Of a stretch of 64,000 nucleotides of DNA, positions 33,201 through 46,720 are shown piece by piece. A program made the position numbers and the translations under genes. Below the pieces are notes generated by a model. The model was given only the letters and a program-made list of their open reading frames with translations, ran no database searches and was not told where the DNA came from. Position 1 is the first letter of the stretch, and each line of letters opens with the position of its first letter. Source of the stretch: Coriaria nepalensis (Eukaryota > Streptophyta > Magnoliopsida > Cucurbitales > Coriariaceae); the NCBI GenBank assembly GCA_027186245.1, contig CP114484.1:6232001-6296000 (forward strand), read 5' to 3'.

Positions 33201-36200
33201 GTTTCCACTGAAGTCTGTCTTATCTTTTGATAAGGCACTAACTGTCTCATGTTGAATTAAAAATACATAAAGCTTGAGTTGCCTGTAATTCATTAGCTGG
33301 TGAGCTCTAAAATATTCTGAAGCTATCTGCATATCATTAATGAGAGTGGATATAGTAGGAACTTATGTTTAAATATACGAAAAAAATAAATAAGGGCAAA
33401 CAAAACAAAGAACGAGTTTATCTTACAGCTGTTAGTCATATGGTTAGTTGTTTTTACTTGGATCAGACATTAAGTTTGTACCTTCATTCTCTCCCTTTTG
33501 GCCTTCAGTCTTGGATAGGAAAATTCTGCTATAGACATTGTCAGTAGGTAGGAATAATTCTGTATGTTTTTTTTTTCTCTATCTAAAACTGCTTACATAA
33601 TTATATCATTTAGCTCATTTAAACCAAGATTATCCTTACCATAGACTGGAAAGTCTTGGTCTGCATTGGTATACGACCTCGGACATAAGAGAGCACGTAG
33701 TCCCTTTAAGAGTGTATTGAAATTCCACATTCTTTCTTTTGTGTTCATTTTAAGGGGGAGGGAGGGATAACCATTCCAAGAACATGCCAGCTGGTCTGTA
33801 AATTTAATCCACACAAGGTGGTTTGTACTTCATACCTTTAATAATCAAGGAAAAATGAATGATATGTCCTCGATTCTCTGTTCAGCATCTCATCTTTGCC
33901 TTCTTTCTATATCATATTTTCATTCCTAGTAATGGATATTATTGGATACCGCATCTCTACTTAATATGTTCTGATTTTAGGTATATGCCACTTAACAAAG
34001 TAGACATTTGGTTAGACTGTAGTATTTGGTAGAATTTCAGAGATTTAAATCGATTTTCGATTAAATTGACTTTTGATGTTAACTTATTCAGATTCTTTAT
34101 CCTTTCAGTATGAACAGAATGGAAAAGTAGCTGATTCAATGCTTGTAAATACTGCATTAATGTTGGTGTATGTTACAAAGTTTTTCTGGTGGGAAGCAGG
34201 ATACTGGAACACAATGGACATCGCACATGACAGAGGTTCACATATATTCTATCATCCTTTTTTTCCTTGCATTTGCTACTTTTCTACCATTTTTTCGTAT
34301 AGTTATAGATCAAGTATAGCGACTTCCATAAGAAATGGTGATTAGTTGATGTGGTATTAACTTTGATATTGAGCTTCTTAAAATGGATCTCTAATAGTAC
34401 ACATATACATTAGATAATTAGTCAGTTATGATCACTAACACTTAAAAGTATCTCCGTATCTTCAAACGACAATCTAAGTTATTGGTTACACTATGTAAGA
34501 TGTGAAAAGAGAAAGAAAAAGTTGCTCCAAAGGACTTTAAAATAGAGGTGAAAAAGTTCCTGCTTTCTTGCAAAATCTGAAGCTTATGACTGTCAGACTG
34601 CAGTTGATTGCCCTATGTATGTACCAGTTCTCCCTTAATGTGTAGCCTCTAGTGTTCACAGAAATGTTTTCCTTAGTTTGTAGAGACTTCTATGGCCTTC
34701 CCAACACCATAAAATTTATGCTGGCCCTGCTTTTCAGGCACTCCAAGAGAAAATTTATGGCTCACCACATGTTGGTCTTTTTGCAGCTGGCTTTTATATT
34801 TGCTGGGGATGCTTAGTTTGGGTTCCGTCCATTTATACTTCTCCTGGAATGTACCTGGTTAACCACCCTGTAGAACTTGGAACTCAGGTACATTTTTTTT
34901 TTCCTTCATTCCCTTGGTTATAAGAACTTCATGTTCCTAATCATCATATTCCCTTCTTTAGCAAATTCTTTTGGTATTTTCTGGTTTTGCGAACGTAGGC
35001 CTTCTCTTTGTCAACACCATCACCCCCCTAAATTCAATGGCATTGGGATTTTTCAGCATGATTGGTGTATCCATCAAACAGAAAATGATTTAAAGCTATA
35101 CAAGTACAAGATAGAGGCAGATCTCGACTTAGGTTTTGTCATCTGCTGTTAGTGTGGAAAAATGTGCAACTCGTAAGGAAATAATTATTCTTCATGTGTC
35201 AAAGCGTAATTGTGATTTGAATGGAGTTTCAGTACAAATATTGGACTATCAAACTATGAAAAGCTTTTGTTTGCCAAAGTTCTGGTGAATATGTAATCGA
35301 CTTGATATGGTTCCATCTTGTGCCAAAAAGCAACCAAATGAATTTTCTCCTGCGAAGTCAAAGGCCGTAGATAGACTGCTTAGGGTTTGATTTAGAAAAA
35401 TATTAAGGCGACAAGTAACTAGGGATAAGTATAAGTCCCTCTTGATGCTGGAGAAACTGTCACTTGTCTTAGTTTTTCTTTGCATCTTTTTCTATGGATC
35501 TTTAGAAGCTTCCGTTTCCTAACAGTACTCTCCTTTTTCAGTTAGCAGTTTATATTCTAGTGGCAGGCATTCTTTGCATATATATCAACTATGACTGTGA
35601 CAGGCAAAGGCAAGAATTTCGTAGAACAAATGGAAAATGCTTGGTTTGGGGGAAAGCTCCATCAAAGGTGTTTGTTTGTCTTAAAGACACTTTTTAACAT
35701 GATTCCTTTGTGTTAATAAGATTTGCAGACTTTCCATTTCATCTGCTGTAAAAGCTGTATAATCTAGTATGCTATCTGAACAGATTGTGGCTTCCTATAC
35801 CACCACATCTGGAGAAACAAAATCCAGCCTACTGTTAACCTCTGGATGGTGAGTTTACAACCACTTATAACTATTTTAGTATAATGATTAGTTATCACAC
35901 ATGGAAGGGATCCAGCCTACTGTTAACCTCTGGATGTTGAGTTTACAACCACTTATAACTATTTTAGTATAACGATTAGTTGTCACACATGGAAGGGTTG
36001 AGTTTAGTCTATTGTTTAATTTCGTAGGAATTGAATTGTGATTTCTGCCGTTAAGTGCGAGATAGAGTTATGTTGTTGGAATATATTCTTATTTCCCTTT
36101 TCTTATTGGTTCATGCAGGTGGGGATTAGCACGGCATTTTCATTATGTCCCAGAAATATTGGCTGCTTTCTTTTGGACAGTTCCAGCTCTTTTCAATCAT

Positions 36201-36779
36201 GTGAATTTTTCTTTCTTCTCTCTCTTCAGCATTTTTGGAATTTTATGCATCACTTTGAAAGTGTCTTGATACCATACTGCTACAATTTCTTGTTGTGCAG
36301 TTTCTACCCTACTTCTATGTGATATTTCTCACTATCCTGCTATTTGACAGAGCAAAAAGAGACGACGACAGATGTCGGTCCAAGTAAGTATAATAGAACT
36401 ATATACATAATTACACCCCTAGGAAGAATTTGTAGCTAGTCATTAGTTCTGTCGTCTATAGATATTTGGAAATCGGACACTTTCTCGGATGCCTCCAGTC
36501 CGGTAGGAAATAAACCTAATTGACTTGATTGAGAATCACCCCTGTAACAAGGTCTTTAGTCTTCCGAGTCGATAAGAATGAAATTGCAGGAAAGCAATAA
36601 TTTTGTGTACAGTACCCAGAAGTTATGTTGGAATCAGTATAGTAATGTTTACTGTTTTATAGGAGCTTGCTCTTATGACTCATTAGGATCCTTGAACCTC
36701 ACACTTCCAGTGTTCTACGCTTTTTGTACGAGATTTTCCTTTTGGGTGGGGGTCCTTATTATTGTGGTGGTTAAGAAGG

Positions 36780-36816
<37 letters not shown>

Positions 36817-36983
36817 TGCTGTGAAAAATGATGAATCTCGTAGGGTTTTTATAATAACTCAAACATGTTATCTATCCATTGATTAGAGATTTAAATTAAT
36901 TTGCAATTTGATGCAGGTATGGTAAATACTGGAAACTATACTGTGAGAAGGTCCGCTACAAGGTCATTCCTGGAATATACTAG
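30216..36983 (+). CDS. DWF5: 7-dehydrocholesterol reductase (sterol delta-7 reductase)
   Basis: Reduces the delta-7 double bond of 5,7-dienol sterols with NADPH in the ER membrane, supplying sterols for brassinosteroids. Exons: 30216-30310, 31145-31367, 31554-31609, 32081-32183, 32275-32340, 32885-32998, 34109-34235, 34787-34887, 35542-35667, 35784-35848, 36119-36200, 36301-36383, 36917-36983. All phases fit and give 435 residues (Arabidopsis 432). Family signatures are intact: DFYWGMELYPRIG (about 178-190) and LLFDRAKRDDDRCRSKYG (about 399-416). The N-terminus VHSPLVTYVSMLSLL begins the first of several membrane segments; conserved blocks include FWWEAGYWNTMDIAHDRAG and the end VIPGIY. Exon 10's 3' end and donor are duplicated in intron 10 (see repeat). 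No inactivating change was seen. Confidence 0.96.
35822..35997 (+). repeat. 88-bp tandem duplication of exon-10 end and donor
   Basis: Two copies, 35822-35909 and 35910-35997, differ at three positions. The first holds the last 27 coding bases of DWF5 exon 10 and its donor GATG|GTGAGT. In the second the donor region reads GATGTTGAGT, so the strong donor is lost. The second copy lies in intron 10. Confidence 0.9.
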
Positions 36984-39137
36984 GATACTTGGGTGTGGAA
37001 ATCACGTGATGCCCTTGAATCTGCCCTTCGTTTTTCTTGTGGATTTAATGCAAAATTATTGATTTCTGTTAGGTAAGGATTTAAGCCTCTTAAGTTACTT
37101 AGTTCTGAATTGAAGTAAAACAATTCAGAGTTTTGATTTGTGATGCAAGTGATACGGTTTGTGTACCTCTCGGTTCTCTTTAGCTTTCTATCCAAGTTAG
37201 ATCTTTCAAGTTTATATAATCTGCAGTTAGATTGGGATTTCATAGATAGTGAAGTAATTTCAAATGTTTGTCCCGGATAAATCTCAAGACGCAAGGGACC
37301 AGGTTTTTGAACTCCCTTTTTTATTTTTATTTTTTTTAATAATTGGGAATTTGGGATGATTTGTAAAAGAGGGGGAGAAAGAGAGTAATATAATTTTTGG
37401 CTAATTTACAATCCCTTTAAATTTAGGGAAATACTTACGGCGGTAATTTTTCTCGTTCACTTTTCAGTTCACAAAATCACTTTTTGTACTATTTTTAGAC
37501 ATAAGATGGGGTAAATTATTGATTTTGATTCGTTATGGTGGCATGAATTGTGTTCATGTAAGTGTTTCTCTCATACCTTTGCTCATCTATTTCTTTCTCG
37601 CATAAAACCACCATCAAATGTCGAGTATGTTAGCCTATAAGTAATTCATAAGTATTTTTATAAGTAATTCTTAAGTGGAAATAGTAATTTAAATTTTTTT
37701 AGATATAATCTGAAATATGGATTAATTTTATAGATATATACAAAAATTAATCATATTAATATATATCAAATATATATTTAATAAAAAAAAGATATACACT
37801 CAAAATTTGAATTACAAATGATCTGGTTCAGTAATTTCATAGAAAGTATGTGAATTTATATTATTTTATGCAAGTGCATGATTTGAAATAATTTTGTACC
37901 GATTTTAAACTTATAACATGTTGAAGTTATCTCTTACAGGGTTTTATACTCATTTCTCATTTTGTTGTAAGCATTTTCAAATTAGAGAAGATAGAGTCCT
38001 TCAATGATTGCAGGCCAATTGCTTAATCGAACCTTGGTAATATTTTGTCTAGTGAACTGTATTTTGGTGTAAACGTAGATGATCTACTGTATATTTGGAT
38101 AAATAATGTAAAATAAATATTGTATATATAAGTCTTACTTGATGTGTTTAGAACATTCCTGCCCTCTTTTGCCTTGACCCGTTTTTCAACCTCCCCGTTC
38201 TATTAGTTTCCCAACTTGGTCTCAATGATTTAATTGTTGTTTAGCAATGGTCTGTGATTGGAAAACATCCATAACGGGTGAAGACCACACTTGTCGGATT
38301 CTGGGATGGATGGTTATACTTCACGTCAGGACAGAGAGATAAGGGACCAGATGATCCATCACCAAAGAATGTCATTACAGAAATGTGGAGAACCAAGTTA
38401 AAACTAGTCTTATGAATAGAGTCAACATAAATACTGTAATTTTTTTTTTTTTTTCCTGCACATGGCCCGACAAATAGAACCATACCTGTTCATAGGCTAA
38501 AGGGAAAGTTGTAAGAATCGTGCTTGTCTATTAGAATCATAATTTTTTATTTCGTCAGCAAAGAAAGGCAGTTGTAGTTCTCGATAATTGATTTGATTTG
38601 ATTTATTATTGTTGTCCAGAAAAACTTGAAGATTAAATTCGACCAAAAGATTAGGCAAAATTTAGAGAAATTTTTATATGATTATTTTTGTAAATTGATA
38701 AATAAATTATATTTTTTGAGTCATATATATGTTATGTAGTTTTATTTACGATACTACAGAAATCATATATACATTCTTCATCTGTTTCTTCAGTTAATTA
38801 CAATTACCTAAATCAACCAAAAAATCGACCAATTAGGAATATGCAGATTGACACTGGAAATTTGAACTCAGACTTAAATAACTAAAAAATTTACAAGAAA
38901 TTTTACAAAAACTTCATGCAAACAGTCATAATTAACTGTTAAGTTCTACTGTCTATACAATACTAAAGGATTACATATAATGGTATTGTAAGTCCTACAA
39001 AATTTGAAAAATAAAATGTGTAAAAGATACCCACATCCGCAGCCATTAGACACTATTATTCTTCCCTTCATCTGGTTATTCAGAGTACAGCACACCTTGC
39101 CTTTTTTTTTCTTTTTCTTTACCCTGACCTAAATGAT
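36984..39137. other. Convergent intergenic region (DWF5 / PNPOx gene)
   Basis: 3' UTRs and spacer between two tail-to-tail genes. It is AT-rich, and short frames such as 36980-37294 and 38241-38483 on minus show no family motif. I saw no repeats of note. Confidence 0.5.
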
Positions 39138-42100
39138 TTATTTTTGTAAATTATAGACCCGACCTTTGTTTATTAGCTGCCAAAGCTCATGCTTTGCTTC
39201 CTCTAATGTTTCAACGTTATGCCCATCTTCAAAAGATATTCTCTGAATGTTGAACTGCAATGAACATAACATATAGTTACAGAATTGGCATCCAATTGAA
39301 GCAGGAAAAAGGGAAAGAGCAAACCTAGAAATAACAAGTTGCTTTCTTCACAAATTACCTGGGCTCCTTCACGGACCCTAATATCAATTCCCTTGCTGTC
39401 TATTGATATAAGAGCAGCATCGTCTATCTCAGCTTCAGCAGATAAAAGCTCCCTTAGGGGCTTTGAGAAAATAGCATTGAGTTCCTAAGGAAAATGAAAG
39501 CAAAACATTAAGATAGCGTTTACATTTACGTACTCACCTCACCTAGAAAACTCTCTTTCTATGATTATATATTTTATGCTAATCGCAATATTATTTAGAA
39601 ATCTTGAAAGGACGAGTACGATAGATATCATTTTAAAAAAATATTCAGAATGGGGAAGAAAATGAGTTGAAGTTGTGCTCACCTTAAGATTCAGCTCACC
39701 CCCACCAACTGCAATCTTATCAGGTTGAAGGGTCTCATATTCCTTGACATCAACCCAGGCAACGGTTCCAAATCCCCCGATGAAATATATGTCACTACAG
39801 GCAAGGTTGGCACAAAACCATAATTAGATTGTGTTGGCTATAAAATCCACATGCATATATATTGTAAACAAAAATGGTATCCCCATTTGATTTCGGAAGC
39901 AAGATAAGTTAATAAAGGATTAAAAAATAACCTACTACAGTTCATGCTAGCTCATATACAGAAATTGAAAAACATATAATTATTTATCATTATTGTTCTT
40001 TGTTTTTTTTGGGGAAAAAACTTCAGTACAATGAAGAAATTATTTTCTCATCAATTTTACTCCGAAATTTGGCTTTATGTTCTCGTGCCTCCGCAGATTA
40101 GAAAGCAATTTGTCCATTCTGATTGACATTTCCTTTTTATTTTATTTTTTATTTTTATAATACCCCGGCCTTCCTATGAAATGGGTGGCAATTGAAATAT
40201 GAGAACACAAGTGAGGGATATCTGAATAAAGCTAATTTTCTAATGTTTCCAGGATACACTCCTGAAAGATTCAATATAGGTCAGCTGGAGTATTCAATCA
40301 GATTTCTTTATAATCTTCGACCGAAATAATAGGATCTGTTTTTGCTATAACTTTCTCAGACTATCATTCTTATATTCCTTGTCAATATTAAAGAGCAGTG
40401 GATAAGTACTACCCCAAAAAACTACCTAATTTATTGTGCATAAACTATTTTTTTATTTTTCTTCAGTGTGACCTCAAACACACACAAACCAGTAGACAAG
40501 TTTCCATATTACAAAAACAAATGCCTAAAGAATATAACAAGTCAAATACTAACTGAAGAGAACTCTGAAAGTTTCCTATGATGAGGTGATCAGAATCAGA
40601 ATTTGACAGCTTGCCTAATCAGAGAAAATTTATCAGTAAGGAGATATATTAGAAAAACCTTATGTTCTGCATCCTGAAATAGTAAAAGTTTCCCCACTGT
40701 TGAGAAGGTCCTTGCTGATGCTTTGCTATGTACTGCTTATGAGCCCATTCCTGAAACAATGGCAAAAAAAAAAAACTATTTTAAGGAAAAAAAAAGTCCT
40801 TCAAAGGCATAGGAAAGTTTTCTTTTCCATTTTCCCGGCAAGATTCCCCTGTTATTATTCTCAAAACTCACCATTCGTAGCTCGTACTACTGGAATTTTT
40901 TTTTTAATCGTTCCCACAAAGAAACCTATAAGTAAATGGAATACTACTCCTACATTAGAAAATGTAAGAAACAAGTGAAATGACTGACAATTTCAGAAAG
41001 AAACGTAAAAACGAGAGGCACTATGAAAATTAATAAAGAAAGCATATGTACATCATGCATTCCACAAAATCCCTATAGTAAAGAATGGGAATAAACGTTC
41101 AAAGTGATTTTAGGACGTCTCAATTAAATAATGCAATCTACCTGTTGATGGTCTGAAAGCGGGTAGATATCCCCAAAAATTGTTACCCTCGCATTTGACA
41201 AGCCACTCCATCCAGGGATCTATAAAACGTAACTGTCAATAAGAACCACAAACAACAACTAACAACTGAACCTGAATGAAATGAAAAAAAAGATAAACAA
41301 ATAACCAACCTGCACAACAAGTGTACACCTGGGATCAGCTAACAAATTTCTTGTGTGTATGGCCAATGGTGAGAAGGAAAAAATTGGGTCTGCAAATAAA
41401 AGTAGACTTAAATTGAACCTCTCACAACCAGACACATTAATGTTAACAGATTTATTATTAAAAGTTCAGGAATCAACATATGAAGTAAAGAAAGCATATG
41501 ATCTGGCAAAGATGATTTCTAGTCTACTCTAGTACTCCATTCCCTTAAGGAAAGATGAAGCAATAGATCAATTTCCCCACACCCAATTCATAGATGGCCT
41601 AGTTCAAGGACCGCCAATGATTTCCTTGGAGTGTATGTCCAAATTTATTTAAGATATATAATAATCCAATGAATTAGATAACTTACGCCCTGTGGAATCA
41701 GGTGCAAAATCGACTAAAGAGCCAAATGGATATCCTTCTCGTCGGTGGTGCATCCGAGACATTACAGTGCACAAATGAGCAAATCTGGCCTTCAAACACA
41801 AACAAAAAGCATCAAGAACTAGAATCATCATAGTCTAAGCCAATTTCCGACACTTACAGGGATTACACAGATATTGGCTCTCCCATCATCTTTGAAGAAA
41901 AAAAAAACTCAGAAAAGCCCCAACCTGCTCCATTAGATTGCGAACTGCTAAAGCTGGTCGAGGTAAACCGTGAGCTGAGGTGGCACTTTGCACCCCACCA
42001 GAAATTGGAGTTCGGAAAAGCCCAGCCCGAGTCCCCCCTCCGGTCGAGGCTGAAAGTGTGATGTCCGAAATTGATGACCTATTCACATTCTTCTCAAATT

Positions 42101-42978
42101 CTTCAGCGTTTATATTATCCTTCAAAACACATGAGAGGCCATCATAACTAAGCTGACGTAGCCATCTGGCATGTCCAGTCAATGACTATTGCATGAAAAA
42201 GAAAGCCTATCCTTATAACAATAAGCTAGAGAGTGCAAAGTTACAGAATTTAATGGCATCCTGAATCCTAAACTTCTATGGCATTCCAGTTTGCACTATG
42301 TATTCCTAATTTACCTCCAATGCAAACTCACTATGGCATTCTGGTTCTGCCTGAGGTGATGAGGAAAGTTATGTAGGTTTTGACAGTCAAATCTTGCGAA
42401 TTCATCTATGATCAATTAGTATCAGCTATGGTTTGATAACAGAGGAACAAAAGAGAAAAGTGACTATATATGATAAATACATAGTGCAAACACAATATCT
42501 TTTTATGCATTAAATTGACGTACGTTAGTTAATATATAAGTACTCCATAACCAACTCAATATTCCTAGGATCAAAACTATTATCTATTTAATTAACTCCA
42601 CATACCTAGCATCAATAGAGTTGTATATGGAAAGATTAAAAACTCGCATCAACCCTACATTATTTGCTACTTTTTCTTTCCTCTCAAAACTTCCTCAACA
42701 ACAACCAAACAGAAAGTAACACAAAGTTCCGAGAAGGGATCGACAAGAATTACCTGAAAAAAAGAAAGACCCTTATCGGAATCCACGCCAAAGCCGTTAG
42801 TCAAGGGCCGAGCTTCATCACCTTCGCTAGGAGACTCTCCGCCGGAAAGAGCACGAATCCGGTTAAATCCGTGGCTAATTTTGAGGGAACCAGTTCGCTT
42901 TCCAGCTGTTCTGATCGAAGGAAGAGAGTGTATCTCTGGAAATTTGGAGAGGAAAGCAGAGCTTGCAATAGTATCCAT
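39138..42978 (-). CDS. Pyridoxamine 5'-phosphate oxidase-family protein, plastid type
   Basis: Putative FMN-binding split-barrel protein like Arabidopsis At1g51560/At3g21140; its reaction is not established, and it is not the vitamin B6 enzyme PDX3. Exons on minus: 42978-42754, 42185-41925, 41789-41687, 41389-41310, 41219-41142, 40750-40659, 39794-39683, 39484-39359, 39254-39138; phases fit, 397 residues. I chose the ATG at 42978; an upstream in-frame GTG is not a start. The Ser/Arg-rich N-terminus (MDTIASSAFLSKFPEIHSLP) fits a chloroplast transit peptide. The core has MSRMHHRREGYPFGSLVDFA, FSFSPLAIHTRNLLADPRC and IPGWSGLSNARVTIFGDIYP. The second half (YFIGGFGTVAWVDVKEYE and DDAALISIDSKGIDIRV) is the plant C-terminal region. 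Exon 6 uses a weak donor (AAG|GTTTTT). Confidence 0.9.
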
Positions 42979-43393
42979 GGCAGACACAACTTAAGTTGCA
43001 GAAGATTGGCAGAAAAGTTTAATAGGATTTTTGAGCCAACTGAATTTTTGGTGCGACGAATATTTAAATTCTAGGAAAAGAGATTTTCATCTCTAGATTT
43101 TTTGTCCAGAATTTGCGCTTCCAACTTCCGTCTGCTGATTTACGGAATTATCGTTAATTAAGATTTTCTCTTATTACGAGAATAAAATTATTTCTTTTAA
43201 GATTTTACAGTTTTGGTTGAAGTTTTCAGAATTGTTAATAGAATTTTGTAACTGAACCGTTTTATTTATTTATTTATCATTTACCTTTTTTTAGCCTGTT
43301 TTATAAGTAGAAACTTAGTGCATGTTTTCCTTCGTGATTCAAAACGTATTTTGAAATATATTTTAAAAATAATGTCATTAAAATTACATCGTT

Positions 43394-43438
<45 letters not shown>

Positions 43439-44300
43439 TGTCTAAAGGGTTATTTATCGATGTGTTCTAAATTTTTACTGTCGAGTTAATACGGTTGGAA
43501 TATCTAGTAGCTCACACAACATTAAAATATATACTAAAAAAGAAAAAAAAAAAAAAAGTGGATAAGATTATATTCTTAAGTAAAGTCCTTAGGGATAAGA
43601 TTTTATTAAGGCAATTTCATGCTTGAATGGCTGCCCCGTATCTAAAAGATTTTTTAGAAAAAATTCTTCTAGAAAGGTCTTGGATTTTAAGGTAAATACA
43701 AATCACATTTATAACATGAAATCTATTTTTGAAACTTTTTGTGTAGTCATTTATAATTGATGAGTTGTTAATATTTTTATATTAATTTGATCATCATGGC
43801 CATAAGTGTTAAATCAATTATGATTATTGATTCTATGAATTTGACAATAGCATATACACATAAGGAATCATCCATTTATTACCCCATTATGCTAAGACAT
43901 ACTAATGCATGTTAGGACCATGGACGAGTTCAAATTTGGTCGTTCTCTGTCTTCTCATTGATCGGGCATGTGTTTGGTAAGTATATATATTAAGGCCCAA
44001 GGTAAGAAAGAGAAAAAAGTTGAAAAAAAGAATAAAATTGAAACATGTAGTAAAGTTCTATAAGATATGCATTATTTGAGAAAACATTGCATGAATCACA
44101 CAACCTTACATCATAAGCATCCATATGCACAACTGTTTTGTGAGTCATTTTTGTGCTTACTATGCAAAAGGTCGCATCTTACCTTCTATGTTGTACACAC
44201 TAAGAGTAAGCAACAAATCAAGCTTCCTTGACAGACTTGCCAAGGAAATGCAATGTTCACGGAAGTGGTAGTGGTACCAGGACTGACTATAGTGACAACT
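42979..44300. other. Intergenic region with (AT)n tract
   Basis: Upstream region of the PNPOx gene on minus. It contains a long AT dinucleotide run at 43396-43436 and an A-rich run near 43540-43557. A 34-base segment near 44167-44200 recurs in altered form at 44307-44340 (core TCGCATCTTAC), perhaps a trace of the gypsy element's edge. No gene was seen. Confidence 0.5.
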
Positions 44301-44318
44301 CCTACAAAATGTCGCATC

Positions 44319-45236
44319 TTACTTTCCACGTTGTATACCATACCAATCTTTAGATGGTTGAATGAACCTCGCTTTGAGCATCTCTCTAAGTTGCTTCCTA
44401 AACTCTTCTAACTCGGGTAGGGCCATGCAATAAGGTGCCATGGCTAGTGGCTTCGCTCCTTCTACCAACTTTAGTTTGAAATTCACCTCTCTCTTAGGTG
44501 GAAGCTTCTTTTGGAGTTCTGGTGGCATTACGTCTTGGAACTCCTTGAGTACTCCTTGCACTTTCTTTGGAATCTCCCCTTCCTTAGATGGCTCGCTTTC
44601 ATCCACCTTTAAAGCTGCAAGGTAGATTTCTTCCTCCTGCTTCAATCCCTTACATAGTTGTATAGCAGACAATACCTTAGTCCCTAGCCGTGTCTCTCTT
44701 GAGACTGGGACTGTGCAAGGAAAACTATCATCCATAATCATGATTGAATTAGTATAAGGCATAAGACAAGCCTTTACCCGATCTTTCCAATCTAGCCTAA
44801 ACATCACGTTGTAATCATCCATCGGAATATCTATGAACTTGACAACTCCTGACCATTCTCTCACCTTGGTCTTTGCATCGGCTATCCCCATGATTGGCAA
44901 TGCCTTTGAGTTGACTGCCTTGATGAAGCCACTTGTCTTGGCTAACTTGAGACCGAGCTTCTTCACAATGTCGGCCTTGATGAAATTGTCAGTTTCTACT
45001 GAATCCACTAGAGCTATGAGTTGCCTCCCCACAACGTCTATCCTGACATACATGGATCCCTTTTTTGGCACCTGGGGTCCTTCAACAACCTTGGACTTGA
45101 GTCTGCCAAGGAGTTGAAGTGACCTCATCCTTACCTCTTCTTCCAACTCCCCATCTCTTTCGAGCGCGACAAGCTTCACCTTCTTCGGACAATCACAAAC
45201 CATGTGCGGACCTTCGCCCAAGAAGCACCTAAACAT
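44319..45236 (-). pseudogene. Gypsy protease and linker to RT
   Basis: A 305-codon frame. Its start holds GPHMVCDCPKK, the end of a zinc knuckle. The retropepsin region has RQLIALVDSVETDNFI where the family has a D-S/T-G triad, so the catalytic Asp remains but the Gly is replaced by Val. Then come the conserved DYNVMFRLDW and the pre-RT linker LPPKREVNFKLKLVEGAKP. It ends after FIQPSKDWYG. The long open frame hints that the fragment is not very old, yet the altered triad argues it is inactive. Confidence 0.75.
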
Positions 45237-45632
45237 CTTGCTCTTGGATGTCTCTCATGCACCTTACCCTTTCCTCCAAAAGGGCTTGCACGCTCCCTCA
45301 TTGCGGTTGTTGAAGTTATTCTTGGTGGCTCTCCCACCTTTGCCCTTGTCGCCCTAGTGACTATTCTTGGCTTTATCCTCCCACCTATACTCAGTCAAGC
45401 TTTCTGCCTCCTCGATTGCGGCTGTGAGAGTTTGAATATTTCTCCTCTTTAACTCTTGCTTGGCACAAGGCTGTAACTCTTATGTGAAGGTAAATTTGGT
45501 TTCCTTTTTCGGGAAGTCTGGGATCTCCAACAATATTTATGAGAACTATTTCACATAGTCAGAAATACTAGACTTACGAGTGAGGTGACGAAGTTTACCT
45601 CGTGCTTTGTCTTCGAGATTCCTTGGGAAAAA

Positions 45633-46200
45633 TTATGCTCTGAAGGCTTTTTTGAACTCGTCCCACCTTGTCATCTCAATGAGTCCTCGCTCAATGTTGC
45701 AGCTCAATCTTCGACACCATAGTGTCATAGTGTCGGTAAGGTAGAGAGGCGTGTCTACCTTCTCTACATCATCTGTGATCCTCATTTTCCTATAGTAGAG
45801 TTCCAAGCTCCATAGAAATTTTGCCACTTCCTTCCCTTTCCGAACTCCCGCAAAGGTTTTGGGTCGAGGCACGTCCATCTTTTGTGTGAGAGGAGCATCG
45901 ACTATATTCCTAGACACCTTGTATTTGCAGAGTGACACATCCATTTTAATTGTCTGCATCCTCTCATATACTTCCGCTAGAGAAGAATCCATTTTGGCTT
46001 GGAGAGCCCTCATCTCCTCTTAGATTGTAGCGACAATCCTATTCAATGATGTTTGGAATCCCTCTTGAAGTCCACCTCCTTAGGTAGCCATCGACAATTT
46101 GCTATTTGTTCCACCGTCTTCTCTATCACATTGCCTTGCCTCACCACAGTATTCTCCAACTTGAGAACATAGGTCTCTGATGATGCAAGCATGTCTCAAG
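45633..46200 (-). pseudogene. Gypsy gag remnant
   Basis: The frame at 46013-45633 shows the retrotransposon gag pattern: DVPRPKTFAGVRKGKEVAKF, then LYYRKMRITDDVEK and the block ending RWDEFKKAFRA. Upstream, LASSETYVLKLENTVVRQGN reads as a coiled N-terminal part, broken by stops. The frame ends at a stop right after AFRA, where the family normally runs on. Confidence 0.7.
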
Positions 46201-46720
46201 ATGGCTTTCGCTGCTTCTGCTTTCCTCCACTCTTAACATTCTCTTGCCTTGTCTCTCCTTCACTTGGATCGACAACATTGGAATCGCTGCTAGCTATTTC
46301 TTCCACAAGATCTTCACCCATACAAGCTTTGGCAAGAACTGGAACCACTTCACACCCTCACATACGACCTTGGCTCTGATACTAACTGTCACATGTGTAA
46401 AGTTTCACCTCCAAACTTAGATGCTTCATGTGACACTTGACACTTCGAGTAACCAAGTCAGCTTAACTGAACCTTAGCAAGAGGTTTGTTTGAAAACTTA
46501 GAAGAACACTTGAGCTAGAGAGATAAAGAACTCTTTGTATTAATTAAATGCTAGTATTCTAGGATGATTTACAAATGAGGAAGACTCCTCTTTATATAAA
46601 CTCTCACTTTTAGCAATTGAACATTTTGCTTTCCTCTTTTCCTTTTATATAAAATTACCTCTCGAAGTATTTCCCTTGCACCTCATACATATTAGTGTAT
46701 ACGTGAATAACAAAATTTGA

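Larger units (their letters stand above)
44319..46720 (-). mobile_element. Ty3/gypsy retrotransposon fragment (LTR, gag, protease)
   Basis: On minus the order is LTR (from about 46720 down to 46387), primer-binding site TATCAGAGCCAAGG (46386-46369), gag (about 46200-45633), zinc-knuckle remnant and protease (45236-44319). The coding part stops at FIQPSKDWYG, just at the entry to reverse transcriptase, so RT, RNase H, integrase and the 3' LTR are missing. A TATATAAAG box lies in the LTR near 46590-46600. Stops occur in the gag N-terminus. The LTR's outer end is uncertain. Confidence 0.75.

Noticed and set aside
42979..42987. Upstream start for the PNPOx gene
   Set aside because: The codon at 42987 is GTG; the first ATG in frame is at 42978 and fits the transit-peptide pattern.
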